A DNA stretch of 5,053 nt from Patescibacteria group bacterium UBA1449 (GTDB lineage Bacteria > Patescibacteriota > Microgenomatia > UBA1400 > UBA1449). Every line of letters starts with the position of its first letter. The stretch's first letter is position 1. The stretch covers positions 4,307 to 9,359 of the forward strand of contig DCTD01000084.1 of assembly GCA_002335355.1 (NCBI GenBank), in the 5' to 3' direction. This document shows, piece after piece, positions 1-5,053 of this stretch. A program made the translations under genes and the position numbers. Under the pieces are notes generated by a model. That model was not told where the DNA came from, did no database searches, and was given only the letters and a program-made list of their open reading frames with translations.

Positions 1-361
1 TAACTTTCTTACCTCTTCTTAAGCGGTTAATCCCTCTAACTAAAATAAAAACTGAAAAAGAAACAATAATAAAATCGATTAAATTATTTAAAAACATTCC
101 ATAGTTAATGGTTGGAGCACCAGCTAACCTGGCTTCGTCCAGAGATCCATACTGGCTGCCGGACAAATTAAAATAGAGTTGTGAGAAATTGACTCGAGCC
201 AGCAATAAGCCAATGGGAGGCATCAAGATATCGTTAACAAGAGAGGTGACAATCTTTCCAAACGCTCCACCAACAATAATACCAACGGCTAAGTCAAGGA
301 CATTCCCTTTCATCGAGAATTCCTTAAATTCTTTCAAAACAGCGTTAAACCAGTTAAACAT
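1..361 (-). CDS. mscL: Large-conductance mechanosensitive channel MscL (C-terminus cut by window edge)
   Basis: MscL is a homopentameric inner-membrane channel that opens under membrane tension and releases solutes during hypo-osmotic shock. The 120 visible residues cover almost the whole channel. The N-terminal amphipathic helix is residues 1-17 ([18 protein letters not shown]). TM1 with the pore-lining signature [20 protein letters not shown] follows at about 19-38, then the [13 protein letters not shown] segment. The extracytoplasmic loop is at about 56-86 and TM2 at about 87-109 ([16 protein letters not shown]...). A basic cluster (NRLRRGKK) begins the cytoplasmic part. Compared with the usual length of about 130-140 residues, only the C-terminal helical bundle lies outside the window. 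The ATG at 361 starts the conserved N-terminal helix at the family's normal place. It has only a weak purine-rich stretch (AAGAAAG) almost touching the ATG. The gene diverges from trmD and has its own near-consensus promoter. Confidence 0.96.
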   Translation of the reverse strand, partial: MFNWFNAVLKEFKEFSMKGNVLDLAVGIIVGGAFGKIVTSLVNDILMPPIGLLLARVNFSQLYFNLSGSQYGSLDEARLAGAPTINYGMFLNNLIDFIIVSFSVFILVRGINRLRRGKKV

Positions 362-383
362 ACTTTCTTGTTTTGACACGTAT

Positions 384-396
384 AGTAGTTGCTACT
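384..396. repeat. Short inverted repeat at the mscL transcription start
   Basis: AGTAG-TTG-CTACT is a perfect 5-base inverted repeat with a 3-base centre, just downstream of the mscL -10 box. It could be an operator or a weak hairpin at the mRNA 5' end. Arms this short also occur by chance, so this is only noted. Confidence 0.25.
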
Positions 397-398
397 TC

Positions 399-426
399 AT
401 TATAACGGGCAAGCAGTTTTTATCAA
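399..426 (-). promoter_or_regulatory. Predicted sigma70-type promoter of mscL
   Basis: On the minus strand TTGATA (bases 426-421) is followed by a 16-base spacer and a perfect TATAAT (404-399). Transcription would start near 392, giving a leader of about 30 bases before the mscL ATG at 361. A small inverted repeat (384-396) sits at the predicted start site. The assignment rests only on matching the consensus and on position. Confidence 0.7.
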
Positions 427-478
427 TCTTAGTAAACACATTTGCAATAATGAAGTAAAATAATCTCCAAAGATAGTT

Positions 479-507
479 TTGTCATCCCAAACCAATACCA
501 TTACTTT
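479..507 (+). promoter_or_regulatory. Possible trmD promoter
   Basis: TTGTCA (479-484, five of six matches to the -35 consensus) is followed by 17 bases and TACTTT (502-507, a poor -10 with three of six matches). Start of transcription would be near 514, only about 6 bases before the trmD ATG, which fits the absence of any Shine-Dalgarno sequence there. The weak -10 makes this tentative. Confidence 0.35.
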
Positions 508-519
508 CTTTTGCTAACA

Positions 520-1182
520 ATGAAGATAGATATCATAACACTATTTCCGGGAATGTTCGATGGGCCATTTAAGGAGTCCATTGTTAAACGGGCTCAAGAT
601 ACTGATATGGTGTCAATTGCCTTACACAATCTTCGTGATTGGTCAACTGATTCTTACCGATCGGTTGATGACCGCCCATTTGGAGGTGGTGCTGGGATGG
701 TTATGCGGGTTGATATTATTGATAAAGCAGTAACTGACCTTAAAGCCAAAAGTCATAAAAAAGACAGTAAAGTACTATTACTTGACACTAAAGGGACTCT
801 ATATAACCAAGGCAAAGCCCTCGAATACAGCACATTAGACCATATCATCCTCATTGCCGGTCACTATGAGGGAATAGATCATCGAGTCCATGATTATATT
901 GCTGATGAGGTGGTTTCCATCGGCCCTTATGTCTTAACTGGAGGTGAAATCCCGGCAATGGTTTTAGTAGATAGTATTGTACGTTTACTTCCTGGTGTTG
1001 TTAATCCGGCTTCACTCCTTGAAGAATCCTACAACCTACCAGCTGAAACGGCATGTACTGATGAGTTAACAACTGAATACCCTCAGTATACCCGGCCAGC
1101 AGAGTATAAAGGCTGGAAAGTACCGGAAGTCTTACTCTCAGGCAACCACAAGGAGATCGAGAAATGGCGCAAAGGAAAATAA
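520..1182 (+). CDS. trmD: tRNA (guanine-N1-)-methyltransferase TrmD
   Basis: TrmD uses S-adenosylmethionine to methylate N1 of G37 in tRNAs, which prevents +1 frameshifting. It acts as a dimer of SPOUT-fold (trefoil-knot) subunits. Visible motifs: N-terminal [23 protein letters not shown] (54-63); the knot motifs [10 protein letters not shown] (114-123) and [15 protein letters not shown] (133-147); [10 protein letters not shown] (151-160) carrying the catalytic Arg at 155; and [21 protein letters not shown] (190-210), which contacts tRNA. At 220 residues it lacks about 25-35 C-terminal residues found in E. coli TrmD (255). The position of catalytic Asp169 appears to be Glu169 (motif EESY), and the following linker is about nine residues longer than usual. 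The start is ATG 520, since [10 protein letters not shown] matches the family's N-terminus; an in-frame TTG at 511 would only add three residues. There is no Shine-Dalgarno sequence. The usual neighbours rpsP, rimM and rplS are absent. Confidence 0.96.
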   Translation: MKIDIITLFPGMFDGPFKESIVKRAQDTDMVSIALHNLRDWSTDSYRSVDDRPFGGGAGMVMRVDIIDKAVTDLKAKSHKKDSKVLLLDTKGTLYNQGKALEYSTLDHIILIAGHYEGIDHRVHDYIADEVVSIGPYVLTGGEIPAMVLVDSIVRLLPGVVNPASLLEESYNLPAETACTDELTTEYPQYTRPAEYKGWKVPEVLLSGNHKEIEKWRKGK

Positions 1183-1219
1183 TGTTTAATTACTTTTCTT
1201 TTCAATAAACCCCCAATCA

Positions 1220-1248
1220 TTGATGAGGCAGTTCTGACTCAGTACAAT
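1220..1248 (+). promoter_or_regulatory. Predicted promoter of the acyltransferase gene, leaderless type
   Basis: TTGATG (1220-1225) and TACAAT (1243-1248) are separated by exactly 17 bases. The start site expected 6-8 bases after the -10 is about 1255-1257, which coincides with the ATG at 1257. No Shine-Dalgarno sequence lies between. The mRNA would therefore be leaderless or carry only one or two extra bases. Confidence 0.6.
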
Positions 1249-1256
1249 GGATAACT

Positions 1257-3299
1257 ATGAGTTCAAGGATACAAGCACTAGATGGGTTACGGGGATTTGC
1301 CGCCCTTTCAGTTTTACTGTCTCATAGTGGTTTTGAAGCTCATTCCGTCTTCGGCCCTCAAATTGGTACGTTCTTTTATCGACTGTTTCAGGTTGGACCA
1401 AACGCAGTTCAGATTTTATTTGTACTGTGCGGCTTTTTCATGGCCTATCTGTATCCCAAGGTCCCAAGTATTTCTCAGTTTGTTCAGAAACGTTATACCC
1501 GAATCATTCCTGTTTTTGCTGTTGTCTGTATCTTCTTAAGCCTCCTTCGAATCTTACAATACTATGTGAGCCTATACTGGTATCATCAGCTATTCCTTCT
1601 GATAACTGTTACAATCATTTTTTCTTTTCTATGGCAATCAATGAGAAGATTTGACTACAAGAGAACGCTGGGCAAGACTATTTTTGTGGCGTTCATTGGG
1701 TTGCAATTTTGCCTGGTTATCTTTAATACGTTTATTCTGCCTAAGTTTACTCAGGGGACACTCATCACCTTTACTGGTCTTGCACAGACAATCTACCTTT
1801 TTCTGACAAATGTAACTCTTACCACAACGTTTGGAAAGTATATTGAACCACTCTTATCGGTTTTCTGGAGTCTTGCTCCTGAAGTGCTTTTTTATCTGCT
1901 CTACCCGATTATCGCTATTCCCCTTATTGCCCTTGCTCGGAAAACAAACATCTGGGTGGCAATTTTCATTATTATTGGTGTCACAAAAATCCTGTTTGAC
2001 TTGGATAAAGCTGCTTTTTCTTATGCTGCCTTTAACGGACTACATCTTGGCAGAGCCACAGGATTTATGGTCGGAACAGTTATCGGTACACTTTATCTAA
2101 GTAAAGATCGAATCTGGAATACACTGCAGTCATTTATAAGCCGGAAAGAAGTTTGTGTTATCGTTCTTCTTCTCTTTTGTGCAACTCAATGGGCCGATGA
2201 TACTATCCGTCATGGTGCCAGTGATCAGGTTGAAAACTGGTATTTCTTAATCTCCAGCTGGGTAATCGGGGCTGTAATGGTTTCAGCAATTTCTCAAGGA
2301 ACGATAGTCTACCGAATTTTTTCAAACAAAATCCTCGTTTTCTTAGGTTTGATCAGTTACTCGCTCTACTTAATCCATTTAAAGATTGTGACCTATAGCT
2401 CAGATATTATGCACTATTTTGCAACTGTTATTACTCATAAAGGATTTAGTGAGCTTTTAAGTCTTACCATAACACTAACGTTAAGTATCGCTGTGGCTGC
2501 TTTTTTGTATAGATTGGTTGAATACCTTTATTTTTCAGGTAAACAAAGCATTAGTGAAGTCAAAACAAATGAAAAACCAGCCTATGAAATACCTGCATTT
2601 TCACTTAATAAGGCTTTTATTTTTGGAAATCTTATTGTTCTCTTTTGTTTGTTAACCATTTACTCGGGTTCATACTCACCTACGCTTTTTGTGTCCAGAC
2701 ACCCAGTTACTCAACACTTGTTTACTGTAAATAACGAACAGTCGCTGCTTAATAGCAAAATAACTGTGCCCTTTACCGCAGAAACGTCGAATCTAGCCAT
2801 TTTGGCTCTCAACATGAGATATGAGGGAGATGCCTATATGACTTCCCATTATTCTCAAAACCCTGCACAATTAACATTCCGTTTATTAGATAAAGAAAGA
2901 AATGTTCTTTTTGAATCTCAAAGAAGTGCGTTTAATATCGAAGGCCAGCGTCAGTTTCCATTTGGCTTTCCAATAGTTGAAGCCTCACGTAACCAAACCT
3001 ACTTTGTTGAACTTGAACAGTCAGGTGGTGACGATAACGATCAGATCTTTATCGACACTTCTGCAGCAAGCCTTGTGAGTGGGTACACGCTTTCAAAGTC
3101 TGAACTTATCCGTAAACCATATATATTTTTTGTTAACCGTTTACTCTTTGTGTTAAAAAATCCCGACGCCCTGTTTGCCATCGGCTTTACCATTATCTGC
3201 TCAGCCGGACTCCTTATGAAAAAAAATCCTTATAACTACGCCTGTTACCTGGGTAAATTAGGTAAGTTTTCGAAGCGGTTGGAGTTTGTCAAACCATGA
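1257..3299 (+). CDS. Acyltransferase-3 family membrane protein with extra C-terminal extracytoplasmic domain
   Basis: This is a probable O-acyltransferase moving an acyl (often acetyl) group across the membrane onto a surface glycan or lipid. The N-terminal part, about 1-425, is a multi-spanning acyltransferase-3 (PF01757-like) domain with its hallmarks: ALDGLRGFAAL (7-17), His23 in LLSHSGF, NAVQILFVLCGFFMAY (49-64), KRYTRIIPVF (78-87), FWSLAPEVLFYLLYP (203-217, Glu209), LGRATGF (264-270) and LGLISYSLYLIH (363-374). A variable linker (427-450) leads to a further TM (about 452-470). Next comes a soluble stretch (about 480-620) rich in alternating beta-type segments, a last TM (about 636-653) and a basic tail. 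The soluble part shows no GDS-type SGNH motif, so it is not the usual OafB-like fusion, and I do not recognise it. The family is normally 350-400 residues, or about 600-660 with SGNH. ATG 1257 is the only start that keeps the N-terminal motif. Its acceptor is unknown; rml genes converge on it. Confidence 0.88.
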   Translation: MSSRIQALDGLRGFAALSVLLSHSGFEAHSVFGPQIGTFFYRLFQVGPNAVQILFVLCGFFMAYLYPKVPSISQFVQKRYTRIIPVFAVVCIFLSLLRILQYYVSLYWYHQLFLLITVTIIFSFLWQSMRRFDYKRTLGKTIFVAFIGLQFCLVIFNTFILPKFTQGTLITFTGLAQTIYLFLTNVTLTTTFGKYIEPLLSVFWSLAPEVLFYLLYPIIAIPLIALARKTNIWVAIFIIIGVTKILFDLDKAAFSYAAFNGLHLGRATGFMVGTVIGTLYLSKDRIWNTLQSFISRKEVCVIVLLLFCATQWADDTIRHGASDQVENWYFLISSWVIGAVMVSAISQGTIVYRIFSNKILVFLGLISYSLYLIHLKIVTYSSDIMHYFATVITHKGFSELLSLTITLTLSIAVAAFLYRLVEYLYFSGKQSISEVKTNEKPAYEIPAFSLNKAFIFGNLIVLFCLLTIYSGSYSPTLFVSRHPVTQHLFTVNNEQSLLNSKITVPFTAETSNLAILALNMRYEGDAYMTSHYSQNPAQLTFRLLDKERNVLFESQRSAFNIEGQRQFPFGFPIVEASRNQTYFVELEQSGGDDNDQIFIDTSAASLVSGYTLSKSELIRKPYIFFVNRLLFVLKNPDALFAIGFTIICSAGLLMKKNPYNYACYLGKLGKFSKRLEFVKP

Positions 3300-3331
3300 A
3301 GATGAAGCAGTGTTTTGTACAGATAAAAGGG
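3300..3331. other. Short convergent intergenic gap
   Basis: Only 32 bases separate the TGA of the acyltransferase gene from the stop of the rmlD-like gene. No GC-rich hairpin with a T-tract is visible for either strand, so transcription of the two convergent units may overlap or end by another route. Confidence 0.6.
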
Positions 3332-4249
3332 TTAAGCACGTTCAGCTTGTAACTTACATAATTCTTCCTCATGACTTGGAGCAGTGATTCCCAAGATCTT
3401 TTCAGTGTCAGTGGTATCCAATACAAAGTTTTTAGTTCCTTTACCCTCAACACTCGCTTCTTTTAAAACCACGTTTTTCTCAAAAATGTTTTTAACTAAA
3501 ACACTAAACGCGTAAGGAGTCGTTGGTTGACCAACAACATGAAGAATTTTTCCCGATGAAATGTTGTTTTCCACTATAAGCTGAGCAGTCTTAACACATG
3601 CTTTGGCTATATAACTAATTGGTGTCGGACAAATATTTTGGTCTGAATACAGGTTGACTTCTGGCTTCGTATCCATCCAGTTCATCATTTTTTTATCCAG
3701 TCCTGGTTTAGAGTGATGAGGATTACCATAGGGAAATGCAAGCCGGAGAATAACAACCATTTGCTCATTTTTTGCCCGCATAACGATTTCTTCCGCTTTA
3801 GCTTTCGTTTGAGAGTAAACAGTGGTATCAGGACATATCGAGTCTTCAGGTAGATAGGGAGTTGATTTGGTGCACCCTGAAAAAACAAAGTCAGTGCTGA
3901 TGTGGACTAACGGAATGTGATGATGTGCACACATCTCGACTACATTGTGTGTACCCTCAACGTTTAACTTCCAGGATAAATCAACCTGCTCTTGTGTTAG
4001 GTTAAAGCCAGTAAAAGTAACAGCAGCAAAGTGGAATAACACCGGTTGGTATTTTTCTCTACTTACTGAATCAATAAGTGAACTAATTACCTTATCTAAT
4101 TCTTCCTTTACCAGAATATTGACTGGTTGTTCTTCACCACGAAGATCGATACCAAAGAAAGGGAAATCTTGTTGTTTAACCGCTGCTTTGACTGCACTGG
4201 CAATTAGTCCGGAAGAACCGGTACAGAGAAACGCTGGAAGTTTAGCCAT
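3332..4249 (-). CDS. rmlD: RmlD-like NAD(P)-dependent sugar-nucleotide reductase (probable dTDP-4-dehydrorhamnose reductase)
   Basis: An extended short-chain dehydrogenase/reductase that most likely performs the last step to dTDP-L-rhamnose, reducing the 4-keto group of dTDP-4-keto-L-rhamnose with NAD(P)H in the cytoplasm. Length is 305 residues, against about 300 for RmlD. Visible: a Rossmann cofactor loop TGSSGLIA (10-17), with Ala in place of the third Gly of TGxxGxxG; Asp35 after the second strand; HFAAVT (73-78); LNVEGTHNVVE (95-105); HISTDFVFSG (116-125), closely matching the STDYVFDG motif of RmlD; catalytic Tyr145 and Lys149 in YSQTK; RLAFPYG (169-175); and DQNICPTPISYIA (203-215), the substrate-side motif. 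The start ATG overlaps the stop of the rmlC-like gene by 8 bp (ATGGCTAA) with no strong Shine-Dalgarno sequence, suggesting translational coupling. Other 4-keto-sugar reductases or epimerases of this superfamily cannot be excluded, but its place beside rmlB favours RmlD. Confidence 0.82.
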   Translation of the reverse strand: MAKLPAFLCTGSSGLIASAVKAAVKQQDFPFFGIDLRGEEQPVNILVKEELDKVISSLIDSVSREKYQPVLFHFAAVTFTGFNLTQEQVDLSWKLNVEGTHNVVEMCAHHHIPLVHISTDFVFSGCTKSTPYLPEDSICPDTTVYSQTKAKAEEIVMRAKNEQMVVILRLAFPYGNPHHSKPGLDKKMMNWMDTKPEVNLYSDQNICPTPISYIAKACVKTAQLIVENNISSGKILHVVGQPTTPYAFSVLVKNIFEKNVVLKEASVEGKGTKNFVLDTTDTEKILGITAPSHEEELCKLQAERA

Positions 4250-4763
4250 TTTTAGGTTCCCAAATCTCTTCTAATACACAGTTCCAGGGAAATTTGTATT
4301 CATCAGAGGGATCATACATGTCTGACTGAAAGTTGAGAACAATGACCTCGGGATAGGACAGTGCTTTCCAACCGTGCATAATTCCAGGCGGAATTTTTAA
4401 AAACCCTGGCGATTGGATACCTAAAATGAGCTTGTTGACATGTAAAAAGGTAGGCGAATCTTCCCGGACATCGACGAGTGAAACCTGGAGCTTGCCACGG
4501 TTGACAACAAACTGGTCAGTATGACTGGCATGGAGATGCCAGCATTTGATGACGCCAAAGTCAGTAGCTGAATGATAGACATGTTTTGGCTGAAGAATAC
4601 ACTGGCCATCAACCCACGGCTCGCTCCACAACTCCATGACATCTCCCCTGCCATCGACAATCGGTTTAAGTTCTTTCAAACACACACCATCGATGGTTAA
4701 ACCTTTTTGAATAGAAAATGTTTGAGCCTGAAGCCACTGAGTCGAAATATCTCCACTATGCAT
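4242..4763 (-). CDS. RmlC-like cupin (dTDP-4-dehydrorhamnose 3,5-epimerase family), atypical active site
   Basis: A cupin of the dTDP-sugar epimerase family; in rml clusters this member inverts C3 and C5 of dTDP-4-keto-6-deoxyglucose. Of 173 residues, the core aligns well: DGRGDVMELW (37-46), GVIKCWHLHASHTDQF (70-85) with His76 at the catalytic His position, RGKLQVSLVDVREDSPTF (89-106), FLKIPPGIMHGW (121-132) and MYDPSDEY (149-156). Several residues used by classical RmlC are not kept: the catalytic Tyr position is Asn144 (VLNFQSDMY), the active-site Lys is Asp83 or nearby, and the protein ends at about the point where the tail with the Asp of the His-Asp pair should follow. The start ATG 4763 has a perfect AAGGAGGT five bases upstream; a longer reading from 4805 would put this site inside the gene. 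Position between rmlB and rmlD supports a role in the same pathway, but classical 3,5-epimerase activity is not assured. Confidence 0.78.
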   Translation of the reverse strand: MHSGDISTQWLQAQTFSIQKGLTIDGVCLKELKPIVDGRGDVMELWSEPWVDGQCILQPKHVYHSATDFGVIKCWHLHASHTDQFVVNRGKLQVSLVDVREDSPTFLHVNKLILGIQSPGFLKIPPGIMHGWKALSYPEVIVLNFQSDMYDPSDEYKFPWNCVLEEIWEPKNG

Positions 4764-4768
4764 ACCAT

Positions 4769-4776
4769 ACCTCCTT
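4769..4776 (-). promoter_or_regulatory. Strong Shine-Dalgarno site deciding the rmlC-like start
   Basis: AAGGAGGT on the minus strand lies five bases before ATG 4763. It is the only strong ribosome binding site in the window, and it shows that the host uses Shine-Dalgarno initiation at some genes. It fixes this start over the upstream in-frame ATG at 4805. Confidence 0.9.
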
Positions 4777-4807
4777 AATAAGTCGATATTTAATGTTACT
4801 TTCAAGT

Positions 4808-4836
4808 ATTGTAGCGTTTTTTATAGCACAAGTAAA
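4808..4836 (-). promoter_or_regulatory. Predicted promoter of the rmlC-rmlD pair
   Basis: On the minus strand TTTACT (4836-4831) and TACAAT (4813-4808) are spaced by exactly 17 bases. Transcription would begin near 4801, leaving a leader of about 38 bases that contains the strong ribosome binding site. It would let rmlC and rmlD be expressed apart from rmlB, although read-through from rmlB is also possible. Confidence 0.55.
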
Positions 4837-4842
4837 AAAATC

Positions 4843-5053
4843 TTAAGTGCCGTATTGCTGTTGGTAGTATTCCTGATAGGCACCGGACTTGACACGTTTC
4901 CACCACTCCTCGTGATCTTGATACCAGTCAATGGTTTTTTTAAGATACTCTTCAAACGTATAAGCTGGCTGATACCCTAATTCTTCATGGGCTTTACGCC
5001 AATCAATGGCATACCGCACATCATGCCCTGGTCTATCTTTAACATATTTAATC
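4843..5053 (-). CDS. rmlB: dTDP-glucose 4,6-dehydratase RmlB (C-terminal part only)
   Basis: RmlB converts dTDP-glucose to dTDP-4-keto-6-deoxyglucose with bound NAD+, the step before the RmlC and RmlD reactions. Only the last 69 residues are in the window. They carry the family's C-terminal signature: YVKDRPGHDVRYAIDWRKA (KDRPGHDxRYAID), then ELGYQP, the TFEEYLKKTIDWYQDHEEWW helix region and a tail ending YYQQQYGT. This pattern is specific to nucleotide-sugar 4,6-dehydratases of the RmlB type. The reading frame runs open to the window edge, so the N-terminal Rossmann domain and the catalytic TxxE and YxxxK residues lie beyond it. The stop is 79 bases before the rmlC-like start, on the same strand. 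Confidence 0.94.
   Translation of the reverse strand, partial: IKYVKDRPGHDVRYAIDWRKAHEELGYQPAYTFEEYLKKTIDWYQDHEEWWKRVKSGAYQEYYQQQYGT

Noticed and set aside
373..406. TTGACA (373-378) with TATAAC (401-406) as a trmD promoter
   Set aside because: The spacer is 22 bases, too long for a normal sigma70 promoter; the TATAAC overlaps the minus-strand mscL -10 box, which explains it.
189..458. Plus-strand open frame of 89 codons upstream of trmD
   Set aside because: It is antisense to mscL, whose product is clear, and its translation has no recognisable features.
2694..3116. SGNH esterase domain at the acyltransferase C-terminus
   Set aside because: No GDS motif near the start of the region and no DxxH motif near its end; the region is also shorter than a typical SGNH domain.
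3297..3308. TGA reassigned to glycine (as in some candidate-phyla lineages), since two TGA codons follow closely at the acyltransferase end
   Set aside because: No gene in the window has an internal TGA at a conserved Gly, and ordinary GGN codons fill all Gly positions; the standard bacterial code suffices.
3331..3353. Imperfect hairpin GTTAAGC / GCTTGTAAC as a bidirectional terminator
   Set aside because: The stem is short and bulged, has no T-tract on either side, and lies within the rmlD-like coding sequence.
3945..4274. Plus-strand open frame of 109 codons opposite the rmlD-like gene
   Set aside because: It is the complement of a well-supported gene with conserved motifs, and its own translation shows no recognisable family features.
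4764..4805. N-terminal extension of the rmlC-like protein from an upstream in-frame ATG
   Set aside because: The extension would be 14 residues encoded across a perfect Shine-Dalgarno site, and the predicted transcription start is close to this ATG; ATG 4763 is far better placed.
4834..4840. Run of seven T (minus strand) just after rmlB as an intrinsic terminator
   Set aside because: No GC-rich hairpin precedes it, and the run overlaps the spacer and -35 box of a plausible rmlC promoter.

Overview
The window is about 5 kb of compact, moderately AT-rich bacterial chromosome. It holds six genes: mscL (3' end cut) and trmD, divergently transcribed; a 680-residue membrane acyltransferase downstream of trmD on the same strand; and, converging on it, an rml-type sugar-nucleotide block read on the minus strand in the order rmlB (only its 3' end is present), an rmlC-like cupin, and an rmlD-like reductase. 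There are no RNA genes, mobile elements or CRISPR arrays. No gene-free gap exceeds about 160 bases.

Organism: the standard genetic code fits every gene. Features that lean towards a small-genome lineage such as the candidate phyla radiation (Patescibacteria) are the short 220-residue TrmD with a Pro in the usual IGDYVLTGGE motif, trmD standing outside the rpsP-rimM-trmD-rplS cluster, and several starts with no Shine-Dalgarno sequence close behind a promoter. This is an inference and only moderately secure; the window has no rRNA or phylogenetic marker that settles it.

Layout: 1-361 mscL (minus, partial); 362-519 divergent promoter region; 520-1182 trmD (plus); 1183-1256 a gap with a good promoter whose predicted start site nearly coincides with the next ATG; 1257-3299 acyltransferase-3 protein with an extra C-terminal extracytoplasmic module; 3300-3331 a short convergent gap; 3332-4249 rmlD-like (minus); 4242-4763 rmlC-like (minus), overlapping rmlD by 8 bp; 4764-4842 a gap with a promoter and strong ribosome binding site; 4843-5053 rmlB C-terminus (minus, partial).

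How the genes may work together: RmlB, the RmlC-like cupin and RmlD would convert dTDP-glucose to a dTDP-6-deoxyhexose, classically dTDP-L-rhamnose, for a surface polysaccharide. The neighbouring acyltransferase is of the type that O-acylates surface glycans and could decorate the same polymer, but the convergent orientation gives no operon link. MscL (osmotic safety valve) and TrmD (m1G37 tRNA methylation) are housekeeping genes. Nothing here forms a clear new multi-gene system. The points most worth following up are the acyltransferase's unassigned C-terminal module, the non-canonical active site of the RmlC-like protein, and the apparently leaderless transcription of the acyltransferase.
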